The position numbers and the translations under genes were made by a program. Shown in pieces: positions 35,754 to 43,714 of a DNA stretch of 53,521 nt. A model generated the notes under the pieces. That model did not search any database. It saw only the letters and a program-made list of their open reading frames with translations, and was not told where the DNA came from. Source of the stretch: Pseudomonadota bacterium (lineage in GTDB: Bacteria > Pseudomonadota > Alphaproteobacteria > Rhodobacterales > Rhodobacteraceae); contig JAJXZX010000021.1 in the NCBI GenBank assembly GCA_021779835.1, forward strand, positions 1 to 53,521, read 5' to 3'. Each line of letters begins with the position of its first letter. Positions within the stretch are counted from its first letter, which is position 1.

Positions 35754-37210
35754 CACAGGTCCACCCCGGAATAGGAGCAGTTGAAGGATTTGTTGCACAG
35801 CGGGAAATCGGCGATGATATTGCCGTCAATCACCGCCTCTAGCAGCGGCCATTGGAACCACGACGGGTCGCGCAGATGGCAACGGGTGATGGTGCCGGAG
35901 GCATCCATCGCAAGCCAGATAAGGATGTCGCCGCGAAAACCCTCGGTCAAGGTCAGCGCAGCACTCGGCTCCGTCGGTGCCCGAAGGGCGGCGTGGATCG
36001 GCCCTTCGGGCAGGGTGTCGAGGAGTTGGGAGAGCAGGGCAAGCGATTGCTCTACCTCATGAATACGCACCCAGACGCGCGCGTTGACATCGCCCTCGGC
36101 ACGGGTGGGGACAGTGAACGACAGGCGGTCATAGGGCGCATAGGGCAAATCGCGGCGGGTGTCGAAGTCGCGCCCCGACGCGCGCCCGACATAGCCGCCC
36201 GCGCCAAAACGCGCGGCAAGCGCCGGGGAAAGCGTGCCGGTGGCGACGGTGCGGTCCTGCAACGACGCGGTGCCGTCATAAAGTGCGACCAGCGCCGGGA
36301 ACTTGGCGCGGACCTCTGCCACAAGGTCGCGCAACGCGCCCGCGCCCTCGGTGGTCAGGTCACGCGCGACGCCGCCGGGACAGATGCAGTCGCGGCAAAA
36401 GCGATGACCAAAGGCCAGACCAACCGCCCGCAACGTGTGCTCGCGCAGCGCACCGCAGTGCGCCAGCATCATCGCGAAAGCAGCATCGTTGCAGATCGCG
36501 CCAATGTCGCCGAGGTGGTTTGCCAGACGCTCCAACTCTGCCATCACTGCCCGCAGCGCTGTGGCGCGGGGCGGCACCGAGGCGTCCAGCGCCGTCTCGA
36601 CCGCGCGGGCAAAGCCCCATTGGTAGGCAACGGCGCTATCGCCCGAAACCCGCCCGGCGATCTGCGCGCCCCGTTCCAGCGACGCGCCTAGCATCAGCGC
36701 GTCAACGCCCTTGTGGGTGTAGCCGAGCCGCTGTTCGAGCCGCACCACCGTTTCACCTTGCGCGGTAAAGCGGAAATGGCCGGGCTCGATGATCCCGGCG
36801 TGAACCGGGCCAACCGCGACCTGATGCAGGCTTTCGCCCTCGACCGGCAGGAAAGCATAGGGCGGTTCTGGCGCAACCGGTCCTTTAGCGCCCAGCGGAT
36901 GCCGCATCGGCCAGCGCCCGTGATCGAGCCAGGGTCGCGGGTCGGGCGTCGCGGCGGGGGTCAGGCCGTAAAGGTCGGTCATCGTGCGCTCTAACCTTTG
37001 GGCGGGGGCATGATGGCGCGCGACAGAGGGGAATGTGGTTTCGGTCGGCAGCGTCAGCACGCGCAAGCCGTGACCTGCGTCCATCAGTGCCATCTGCACC
37101 GCGCCATCGGCGCCCCACAGGCTTAGCAGCGTGGCGTCGCCCGCCGCCAGCGCCTCGGCTGCGACGACCCATTCGGCAAGCGTTACAGTGGTGATTTGCG
37201 CCTTGCCCAT
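35753..37210 (-). CDS. Ehr complex large subunit, HyfG/HycE-like, without NiFe ligands
   Basis: A 485-residue fusion of a NuoC-like domain (about 1-110; FPSVARHHAPAQRLERTMTDLYGL) and a NuoD/hydrogenase-large-subunit domain (about 125-485). In group 4 hydrogenases the first metal-binding motif is Arg-Val-Cys-Gly-x-Cys. Here the same place reads RVSGDS at 187-192, with Ser189 and Ser192 for both cysteines. The C-terminal motif has Cys472-x5-Cys478 instead of Cys-x2-Cys. A NiFe centre therefore cannot form in the usual way. An unusual Cys272-x2-Cys275-x-Cys277 cluster (HRFCRDCICPGG) lies mid-protein. The protein fits the energy-converting hydrogenase-related (Ehr) group; its redox reaction is unknown. 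Confidence 0.85.
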   Translation of the reverse strand: MGKAQITTVTLAEWVVAAEALAAGDATLLSLWGADGAVQMALMDAGHGLRVLTLPTETTFPSVARHHAPAQRLERTMTDLYGLTPAATPDPRPWLDHGRWPMRHPLGAKGPVAPEPPYAFLPVEGESLHQVAVGPVHAGIIEPGHFRFTAQGETVVRLEQRLGYTHKGVDALMLGASLERGAQIAGRVSGDSAVAYQWGFARAVETALDASVPPRATALRAVMAELERLANHLGDIGAICNDAAFAMMLAHCGALREHTLRAVGLAFGHRFCRDCICPGGVARDLTTEGAGALRDLVAEVRAKFPALVALYDGTASLQDRTVATGTLSPALAARFGAGGYVGRASGRDFDTRRDLPYAPYDRLSFTVPTRAEGDVNARVWVRIHEVEQSLALLSQLLDTLPEGPIHAALRAPTEPSAALTLTEGFRGDILIWLAMDASGTITRCHLRDPSWFQWPLLEAVIDGNIIADFPLCNKSFNCSYSGVDL

Positions 37211-37215
37211 CCTGC

Positions 37216-38652
37216 CTATCCCAGCAATTTCGCGGCGGCTTCAAACCACGCGACCATCGCGCCCGGCAGATGGATGCCCGCCAGCAGCACCAGCCCCATA
37301 TGCGCCCAGATCGGCACGAAAGACGCCTTGGCTGGGGCCAGCGACCCCTCCGGCTCGCCAAACAGAAAACCGGTCAAGCGCAGGATCAGCGCGCCAAAGG
37401 CCAATAGCAGGCCCAGCACCAGCAGCAACGCCAGCCCCGGCGCGCGCGCGAAGGTCGAGGTGACGACTAGGAACTCGCTAAGAAACACCCCGAACGGCGG
37501 CAGGCCCGCGATCGCCAGCACGCCGAGGGCAAGGCTCCACCCCAGTTTCGGATGGCTTTGCGTCAGCCCCCGGATCGCCGCGATGCGCTGGCTGCCCTTG
37601 ATCTGCGCGATATGGCCCACCGAAAAGAAGATCGAGGATTTGGTCAGGCTGTGCATCACCATATGCAAAAGGCCCGCGAAATTCGCCAGCGGCCCGCCCA
37701 TGCCGAAGGCAAACACGATGATGCCCATATGCTCGATCGACGAGTAGGCGAACAGGCGTTTGATGTCGCGGCGGCGGTAGAGCATCAGCCCGGCAAACAG
37801 CAGCGAGGCAAGGCCCATCGCCACCATCAGCGGCCCCGGAGAAAGCGTGGCGGGGTTGGCCGTCATCAGCATCTTGAAGCGCAACACGGCATACAGAGCC
37901 ACGTTCAGCAACAGCCCCGACAGCACCGCCGAAATTGGCGTAGGCCCCTCGGCATGGGCGTCGGGCAGCCATGCGTGCAGCGGCGCAAGGCCCACCTTGG
38001 TGCCGTAGCCAAGCATCAGAAATACGAAGGCGAGGTTGAGGATGCCGGGATCAATCTGCGCGGCTTTGGCCAGCAGGTTGGTCCACACCATCGAGGGCGT
38101 GCCCTCGCCCAGCACCGGCTGCGCGGCCATGTAAACCAGAATGGTGCCAAACAGCGCCAGCGCGATGCCGACCGAGCCGAGGATGAAGTATTTCCACGCC
38201 GCCTCCAGCGCCTCATGTGTGCGGTAAAGCCCGACCATCAGCACGGTGGACAGCGTTGCAAGCTCCACCGAGACCCACATCAGCCCGATATTATTCGACA
38301 ACAGCGCCATGTTCATGCCGAACATCATCACCTGATACATCGCGTGATAGAACCGAAGCGTGACTGGGGTCAGGCGGCCCGTCTCAATCTCATGCCCGAT
38401 GTAGCTGGCGGAAAACGTCGCGGCGGTGAAGCCGACAAAAGTGTTCAGCACGATGAACACGATGTTGAGGTCATCAACGAGGAAATAATCGCTTGGCCCC
38501 GGACGCGGCAACAGCAAAAGAGCGACGGCGGCAAGGAAGGTCAGCCCGCTCGCGCCCATGTTGAGGCGCGCCGACAGGCGATAGCCCGGCAATAGCGCCA
38601 GAATCGCCGCCGCAATCGCGGGGATCAGCAGAATGGCATCGACGGCGCTCAT
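37216..38652 (-). CDS. Ehr complex antiporter-like membrane subunit, HyfF-like
   Basis: A 478-residue polytopic membrane protein of the NuoL/M/N-MrpD family, about fourteen segments. Key places are the TM5 glutamate in MWVSVELATLSTV, the broken-helix lysine region GYGTKVGLAPLHAWLPDAHAEGPTPISAVLSGLLLNVALYAV, and SSIEHMGIIVFAFGMGG. In the last part of the second motif an Asn stands where HyfB of this complex has Lys (SGVMTKVALYG). It should conduct ions coupled to electron transfer in the peripheral subunits. Its ATG overlaps the HyfE stop as ATGA, and the large subunit starts five bases after its stop. Confidence 0.88.
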   Translation of the reverse strand: MSAVDAILLIPAIAAAILALLPGYRLSARLNMGASGLTFLAAVALLLLPRPGPSDYFLVDDLNIVFIVLNTFVGFTAATFSASYIGHEIETGRLTPVTLRFYHAMYQVMMFGMNMALLSNNIGLMWVSVELATLSTVLMVGLYRTHEALEAAWKYFILGSVGIALALFGTILVYMAAQPVLGEGTPSMVWTNLLAKAAQIDPGILNLAFVFLMLGYGTKVGLAPLHAWLPDAHAEGPTPISAVLSGLLLNVALYAVLRFKMLMTANPATLSPGPLMVAMGLASLLFAGLMLYRRRDIKRLFAYSSIEHMGIIVFAFGMGGPLANFAGLLHMVMHSLTKSSIFFSVGHIAQIKGSQRIAAIRGLTQSHPKLGWSLALGVLAIAGLPPFGVFLSEFLVVTSTFARAPGLALLLVLGLLLAFGALILRLTGFLFGEPEGSLAPAKASFVPIWAHMGLVLLAGIHLPGAMVAWFEAAAKLLG

Positions 38653-39314
38653 TGCTGCTCCCCCCGGAAGTCGTCCATCGCGCCCATATCGACGGTGTCA
38701 AACCGCTCGCGGATGCGGAACAGGAAAACGCCGATCACGATGAAGGCGATCAGCACCGAAAAGGCGACCGAGATTTCGACCACCAGCGGCATCCCCTTGG
38801 CCCCGGCGGCGGCAAGGATCAGCCCGTTCTCCAGCGACATGAAACCCACGACCTGACTGACGGCGTTGCGGCGCGTGACCATCATCAACAGGCCCAGCAA
38901 CACCACCGACAGCGCGAAGGCCAGATCCTCGCGCGCCAAGGCATCGGCCCCCGCCGTCACCCGCATCATCAGCAGGATCGACAGCGCAACCAGCCCCATC
39001 CCCGCCAGCATGGTCAGGCCGGTGCCGACGACGGTTTCCACCTCGCGGTGAATGCCCAGCCGCTGCACGATCCGGCCAAGCGCTGTGGGGATAATCAGCG
39101 CCTTGAAGATCAGCGCGATGGCCGCGGTGATATAAAGGTGCGGCGCATCCTGAATATGCGCCTGCCACGCGACCGAGGCCGACAGCACCACCGCATGAAA
39201 GGCAAAGACATCCAAGAGCGAGGACAGGCGGTCCTGATAGATCATCATAAAGCTGACAAGGACGAGGCCCCCTGCCAGCAAATGCGCGATGTCGAAGTTG
39301 AGATGCGCCATCAT
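38649..39314 (-). CDS. Ehr complex membrane subunit, HyfE-like
   Basis: A 221-residue membrane protein with about seven hydrophobic segments, matching HyfE of hydrogenase-4 (216 residues in E. coli). The C-terminal half is NuoK-like: NAVSQVVGFMSLENGLILAAAG contains the membrane-embedded Glu used in the ion path. Presence of a HyfE homologue places the complex nearer to hydrogenase-4 than to the E. coli formate hydrogenlyase-1 (Hyc), which lacks HyfE. Two ATG codons (39314, 39311) are adjacent; it overlaps both neighbours by four bases. Confidence 0.86.
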   Translation of the reverse strand: MMAHLNFDIAHLLAGGLVLVSFMMIYQDRLSSLLDVFAFHAVVLSASVAWQAHIQDAPHLYITAAIALIFKALIIPTALGRIVQRLGIHREVETVVGTGLTMLAGMGLVALSILLMMRVTAGADALAREDLAFALSVVLLGLLMMVTRRNAVSQVVGFMSLENGLILAAAGAKGMPLVVEISVAFSVLIAFIVIGVFLFRIRERFDTVDMGAMDDFRGEQQ

Positions 39315-40267
39315 AGCCCCCGCGACACGAACAGCAGAAGGGTGCCCAGCAACCCGAGCATCAGCGCGGCGCCAAGGAAATCCGGCACGCGGAAGACCCG
39401 CATCTTGGCGATCGAGGTCTCAAACGCCGCGAGCGCCGCGCCGCCCAGCGTCAGCTTGGCAAGATAGGCGAGGGTGGCGGTGAGATAGGTCACAGGTGCC
39501 GCGCCGGGGGCCGCAATGCCCCAGGGTGCGAACACGCAGGCGATCAGCGAGATATACAACAACAGCTTCAACGCCGCCGCCAACTCGATCATCGCCAGAT
39601 GCCGCCCGGAATATTCCAGCACCATCGCCTCATGCACCATGGTCAGCTCAAGATGCGTCGCCGGATTGTCCACCGGGATGCGCGCGTTTTCCGCCAGCGC
39701 CACCATCACCATCGCCACCAGCGCCATGCCCAGCGAGACGCGCAGACCCACGGCGGGCGAGGCCATCACCTCGGCGATGGTCGAAAGCTGCGTGGACCCG
39801 GCGATCAGGGCCAGCGAGAAGGTAATCAGCAACATCGCGGGTTCCGCCAGCGTGGCGATCATCATCTCGCGGCTCGATCCGATGCCGCCGAACGCGGTGC
39901 CCACATCCATCCCGGCCAGCGCCAGAAAGAACCGCGCGGACCCCAGAAGTGCCACGATGGCGATCAGGTCGGCGGTCCAACTGAACTGCAAACCGGTGGC
40001 GAAGGTCGGCACCAAGGCCGCCGCAACCCAAGTCGCCGCGAAAATCACATACGGCGCAACCCGGAACAGCCACGAGGCATTGTCGGCCAGCACCACCTCT
40101 TTGCGCATCAGCCGCAGGATGTCGCGCCACGGCTGCAGGATCGACGCCCCGCGACGCCGCATCAGCCGCGCTTTCATCTTGCGCACTACGCCGGTCAGCA
40201 CCGGCGCCAGCGCGATGACCAGCGCCATCTGCAAACTCTGGATAAAAAGCGGGATAATCAATGCCAT
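39311..40267 (-). CDS. Ehr complex membrane subunit, HyfC/NuoH-like
   Basis: A 318-residue membrane protein equivalent to HyfC, HycD and NuoH. It has RRRGASILQPWRDILRLMRKE (the Q-P-x-x-D-x-x-K/R-L-x-x-K-E block of NuoH), ENARIPVDNPATHLELTMVHEAMVLEYSGRHLAMIE (the loop with conserved Glu and Asp residues near the quinone/substrate cavity) and about eight membrane segments. It joins the peripheral arm to the ion-pumping arm. The start at 40267 overlaps the HyfB stop by ten bases; a longer frame inside hyfB is rejected. Confidence 0.88.
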   Translation of the reverse strand: MALIIPLFIQSLQMALVIALAPVLTGVVRKMKARLMRRRGASILQPWRDILRLMRKEVVLADNASWLFRVAPYVIFAATWVAAALVPTFATGLQFSWTADLIAIVALLGSARFFLALAGMDVGTAFGGIGSSREMMIATLAEPAMLLITFSLALIAGSTQLSTIAEVMASPAVGLRVSLGMALVAMVMVALAENARIPVDNPATHLELTMVHEAMVLEYSGRHLAMIELAAALKLLLYISLIACVFAPWGIAAPGAAPVTYLTATLAYLAKLTLGGAALAAFETSIAKMRVFRVPDFLGAALMLGLLGTLLLFVSRGL

Positions 40268-42261
40268 AGCGTCAGCCCCGTCAGCAACAGGATCAGCGAG
40301 GCGAAGACAAGGCTCAGGTAACGCCGGATGGTCAGGAACTGAAAGCGGTTGACGTAAGTCGCCGCCGCATCGACCATGCGGGCGACCGGCGCATAAAGCG
40401 TCAACCACGCCGGGTCTTCATAACTGACCTCATGGCGTGCCGGGCGCAGATCGCCGGGCTCCGGCATATCAACGCTCTCGCGGGCCCGCAGCAGAACGGT
40501 GCCAAGCGTGCGGCGGATCGGCTGGGCGAAACTGCCCGCGCCGTATTGCGTGATTGGGTCAATGTTGGGAAAACCGCAATCCCAAGCCGGGCCACGCCGC
40601 ACATCGCGCGAGGCCAAGCGATGGACCAGCGCCGCCGCCAGCCACCCCGACAGCGCGATGAACACCGCGACAAGCAGGCCGTTATAGGTGCTGCGCGTCG
40701 CGGCGACGGGGGTCAGGGTCAGCCACGGCTGGCCTGCCTGCGCAGGCACATGCGCGCCGGTCAATTGCGACGCAACCGGTGCCAGCGCATCAAGGATCAG
40801 GCCGGGGAACAGCCCGGCAAAGACGCAAAGCGCGGCAAGCAAGCCCATCGCGGCAAGCGAGGCGCGGTCGGCCTCTACCGCATCGCGCGCAGCATCCGAA
40901 CGCGGCCGCCCCAGAAACCCCACGCCATAGATCCGCACGAACGCAGCGGCGGCGAGGGCGGCGGCAAGCGCCAGCAACCCCCCGGCTGCGGGGGCAAGCA
41001 TTTGCAGGCTCGGCTCGGGCAGCCCCGGGCTGAGCAGGATCGACTGAAAGATCAGCCATTCCGAGGCGAAACCGTTCAGCGGTGGAAGCGCCGAGATCGC
41101 CAGAACCGCCACCAGCATCAGCGCCGCCGTCACCGGCATCTGGTGAATAAGCCCCCCCATCCGATCAAGGCTGCGGGTGCCAGTTGCTGTCAAAGTGGCA
41201 CCCGCGCCCATGAATAGAAGGCTTTTGAACGCCATATGGTTGAAGATGTGAAAGAGCGCCGCCGAGAATGCCAGCGCCGCCGCGGCCTCCATCCCATTTG
41301 CGCGGAACGCCATGGCAAGCCCAAGGGCGGTGAAAATCACGCCAATATTCTCGATGGTGGAATAGGCGAGCGCGCGTTTCAGGTCGCCCTCCATCATCGC
41401 GAGGATGATGCCAAGAACCGCGGTTCCGGCACCCATCAGGATAACGGCAGGGCTAGCCCACCACGCTTGCGGCCCCATCAGGTCGAACACCACGCGGATG
41501 AAACCGTAAAGTGCAACCTTGGTCATCACCCCGCTCATCAGCGCGGACACATGGCTCGGCGCGGCGGGGTGGGCCAGCGGCAGCCAGGCGTGAAACGGCG
41601 CGAGGCCCGCCTTTGATCCGGCACCAAGCAGCATCAAGCCAAGGATGATCGCCGCGACCAGCGGTGTGCGCGTCGTGGCGCGGATTGTGTCGAAGGCATA
41701 GCCACCGTCGGGCCCCGCCATCAGGCCGAACGCCAGCAGCAACGCCATTGTTCCGATCGCCGCCATCACCAGATAGACAAACCCCGCCCGCCGCGCCTCT
41801 GGGTCGTGATGATGCGCCAGCACCAAGGCCCACGACAGCAACGACATCACCTCCCACGACATCAGGAAGGAAAACGCATCGTCGGCCAGCAGCACCGCCA
41901 GCATCGCGCCCAGAAAGCCGGGATAGAAGGGTATCACCCGCATCGGGTCGTCATCATGGCGCGCGTAGCCCACCGCATAGAGGCTGACCGCCGCGCCGCC
42001 GATCCCCAACACGGTCGCGAAAAACGCCGACAGCGCATCCAACCGAAGATGCGCACCAAGCCACGGCAGGCCGATGGGCAGCACGGTGGTGGACACTCCC
42101 CCCGTGAGCAGCGCGAAAAGTCCGATGCCAGCGACCGCCGCGCAGATCAGGCCAGAGGCGATGTAAACGCCGCTTGCCGCGCGTCGCCCCGCCATGATGG
42201 CCAGTGGCCCCAGCGCCAGCAGCGCCCCGGCAGCGAGGGCCGCAAGATCAATTGGCGCCAT
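40258..42261 (-). CDS. Ehr complex antiporter-like membrane subunit, HyfB-like
   Basis: A 667-residue antiporter-like subunit, the size of HyfB (672 in E. coli). It has the TM5 glutamate in FLMSWEVMSLLSWALVL, the lysine-bearing GAGSKAGLAPFHAWLPLAHPAAPSHVSALMSGVMTKVALYG, and STIENIGVIFTALGLAMAF. The C-terminal extension of about 180 residues contains GPAWDCGFPNIDPITQYGAGSFAQPIRR, as found in the HyfB/HycC group. About sixteen membrane segments are likely. Together with the HyfF-like subunit it gives the complex two antiporter-like pumps. The start lies inside the end of the XRE gene (14-base overlap). Confidence 0.9.
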   Translation of the reverse strand: MAPIDLAALAAGALLALGPLAIMAGRRAASGVYIASGLICAAVAGIGLFALLTGGVSTTVLPIGLPWLGAHLRLDALSAFFATVLGIGGAAVSLYAVGYARHDDDPMRVIPFYPGFLGAMLAVLLADDAFSFLMSWEVMSLLSWALVLAHHHDPEARRAGFVYLVMAAIGTMALLLAFGLMAGPDGGYAFDTIRATTRTPLVAAIILGLMLLGAGSKAGLAPFHAWLPLAHPAAPSHVSALMSGVMTKVALYGFIRVVFDLMGPQAWWASPAVILMGAGTAVLGIILAMMEGDLKRALAYSTIENIGVIFTALGLAMAFRANGMEAAAALAFSAALFHIFNHMAFKSLLFMGAGATLTATGTRSLDRMGGLIHQMPVTAALMLVAVLAISALPPLNGFASEWLIFQSILLSPGLPEPSLQMLAPAAGGLLALAAALAAAAFVRIYGVGFLGRPRSDAARDAVEADRASLAAMGLLAALCVFAGLFPGLILDALAPVASQLTGAHVPAQAGQPWLTLTPVAATRSTYNGLLVAVFIALSGWLAAALVHRLASRDVRRGPAWDCGFPNIDPITQYGAGSFAQPIRRTLGTVLLRARESVDMPEPGDLRPARHEVSYEDPAWLTLYAPVARMVDAAATYVNRFQFLTIRRYLSLVFASLILLLTGLTLWH

Positions 42262-42538
42262 TGCTCGGACCCTCCGCCATGGAGCCTCCGGCCGTGGGCC
42301 TCAGTCGGACGCCGCGCCCGCCCGAGGGACTTGCGGCACCCTCAGCAATCAGGTCCACCCCGGCGCGCTCCAACGCCTCGACCACGCGCGTCAGGCTTTC
42401 CACCACGCCGCGCACGGTGCCATCGCTCGCCTCCATCCGCTGGATCGTGGGAACCGACACCCCCGCCAAGGCCGCCAGCCGCTTCTGGTCGATACCAAGA
42501 AGCGCGCGCGCCGCCCGTAGCTGTGCAGAGGTCATCAT
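42248..42538 (-). CDS. XRE-family regulator leading the Ehr operon
   Basis: A 96-residue DNA-binding protein with a lambda-repressor-type helix-turn-helix in residues 5-40: LRAARALLGIDQKRLAALAGVSVPTIQRMEASDG. A helical tail (VVESLTRVVEALERAGVDLIAEGA) and a Pro/Gly/Arg-rich end follow. It is encoded directly ahead of hyfB with a 14-base overlap, so it is made from the same mRNA as the Ehr subunits and is a good candidate for their regulator. Antitoxins of similar size exist, but no toxin partner is adjacent. Two ATG codons in a row (42538, 42535). Confidence 0.82.
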   Translation of the reverse strand: MMTSAQLRAARALLGIDQKRLAALAGVSVPTIQRMEASDGTVRGVVESLTRVVEALERAGVDLIAEGAASPSGGRGVRLRPTAGGSMAEGPSNGAN

Positions 42539-42572
42539 GCAGTCTGTCCGAGTCTGATGGGTCGATAGGCCG

Positions 42573-42600
42573 ATACTATACCGCTATAATGATATGTCAA
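42573..42600 (-). promoter_or_regulatory. Candidate promoter and operator of the XRE-Ehr operon
   Basis: On the minus strand a perfect TTGACA (42600-42595) is followed after 16 bases by TAGTAT (42578-42573). Between them is the repeat TATA-GCGG-TATA, which falls within the polymerase footprint and could be the site of the XRE protein. The region is the AT-richest stretch of the right half of the window. The start codon of the XRE gene lies 35 bases downstream. Confidence 0.6.
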
Positions 42601-42625
42601 ACATCACTACTAAGTGTTTTTACCA

Positions 42626-43552
42626 TCACTCCTGCCGCAACACCTCGGACAAAAGGTCGCGACAGCGGGCCGCGGCAGGCGACAAGCGCCGCGTTTTCAG
42701 CGTCACCAGCGAATAGGGCGCCACCCGGATGTCTTCGCGGATTGTCAGCTCGACCAGATTAGAGTGGGTGCCGGTCAGCAGGCTGGCCACCTCTTGGCTC
42801 ACCGGGGTCACCACCTCGCGTTCGCGCAACAGCGCCAGTGTGACCAGCAGCGAGGCGGTGTTTGTCACGTTGCGCGGCGCAGCCACGGCGAGGTCAAGAA
42901 AGGCCTCATCAATGGCCTGACGGATCGGCGCGCCGGGGCCCTGCATCACCCATTCGCTGCCGCTCAGCTCTCCCAGACTGACCTCTGCGCGTCCCGCAAA
43001 AGGGTTGGCGGCGTTGGTCACGATGCGCACCCGCTCGCCCAAGGCACGTTGCACGTTGAAATCGCCCAGTCTCGCCCCCGGCGGCAGGCGGCCCAGCACC
43101 ATGTCATGGTGCATCGACATCAGTCCCTTGATGAGGTCGTCACTGGTGGAAACCTGAACATGCAGCTCGACCTCGGGCGCCACCGATTTCAGGCGGCGGA
43201 TTGCGGGCACCACATAGCCCACCGCCGCCCCGGTTACTGCGCCGATCTGCACCACGCCGCCATGACCGAGGCGCAGCTTTTCCACCTCATCCGCCGCTTC
43301 CGCCACCTCGTCGAGGATGTTGCGCGCGTGACGGGCCAGCCCCTCGCCAACCGTGGTCAGCGTCATGCCGCGCGGGTGACGCTCAAACAGCGGCGTGCCC
43401 GTCAGCCCCTCAATTTCGGCCAACATGCGCGAGGCGGCAGGTTGCGTGATGGCAAGTGCGGCAGCCGCCAACGAAAGCTGGCGCTGATCGGTGATGGCGG
43501 CGATCAGGCGCAAGTGTTTGACCTGAAGCCGTGCGGCGAGGCGATGAGGCAT
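42626..43552 (-). CDS. gbpR: LysR-family regulator, GbpR-like
   Basis: A 308-residue LysR regulator. The N-terminal HTH is VKHLRLIAAITDQRQLSLAAAALAITQPAASRMLAEIEGLTGTPLFERHPRGMTLT, in the IAA-I-T-D-QRQ-S style of GbpR. The effector domain starts IGAVTGAAVGYVVPAIRRLK. In Agrobacterium GbpR controls the galactose/arabinose binding protein ChvE, and the gene order here (regulator divergent from chvE-gguAB) is the same. No strong ribosome site precedes the ATG, so translation may be weak. Sugar effector not determined. Confidence 0.83.
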   Translation of the reverse strand: MPHRLAARLQVKHLRLIAAITDQRQLSLAAAALAITQPAASRMLAEIEGLTGTPLFERHPRGMTLTTVGEGLARHARNILDEVAEAADEVEKLRLGHGGVVQIGAVTGAAVGYVVPAIRRLKSVAPEVELHVQVSTSDDLIKGLMSMHHDMVLGRLPPGARLGDFNVQRALGERVRIVTNAANPFAGRAEVSLGELSGSEWVMQGPGAPIRQAIDEAFLDLAVAAPRNVTNTASLLVTLALLREREVVTPVSQEVASLLTGTHSNLVELTIREDIRVAPYSLVTLKTRRLSPAAARCRDLLSEVLRQE

Positions 43553-43714
43553 GTGGTTACCAATATTGATATGCTATTTTCATAAACAGTAATTTGAACG
43601 GTATGTCATTTGGAGTCTACTGTGCAAAACGGGTCGCAACGGCCCGTCACGTTTTAGTCCCTGGGGGTGCGACAGGCCGAAGGCCGCTGACCGCCAGAGG
43701 TAGGGAGGATAACC
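43553..43714. promoter_or_regulatory. Divergent control region between gbpR-like gene and chvE-like gene
   Basis: A 162-base region with an AT-rich half next to the LysR gene (43555-43610), where LysR-type binding is expected. I see a TAT/ATA inverted repeat around 43571-43585 but no unambiguous T-N11-A box. The half near chvE is GC-rich and ends in a strong GGGAGGA ribosome site seven bases before the ATG. A weak ACGGG/CCCGT hairpin lies at about 43628-43647. Confidence 0.45.

Noticed and set aside
35753..37210. Calling the complex an active [NiFe]-hydrogenase or formate hydrogenlyase
   Set aside because: Both first-motif cysteines are Ser, the last motif has the wrong spacing, and there are no maturation genes, formate dehydrogenase or HyfA/H-like proteins.
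35229..42261. Reading the cluster as respiratory complex I (nuo)
   Set aside because: HyfE- and HyfB-type subunits are present and NuoE, F, G, I, J and A-like genes are not. The NuoC-NuoD fusion and gene order follow the hydrogenase-4 pattern.
42248..42538. XRE protein as antitoxin of a toxin-antitoxin pair
   Set aside because: No small toxin gene adjoins it. The next gene is hyfB, with overlap.
42575..42602. A dif-like XerC/XerD site near the skew change
   Set aside because: One half site (about eight of eleven positions) resembles the XerD arm, but the XerC arm does not match, and the stretch is better explained as the XRE operon promoter.
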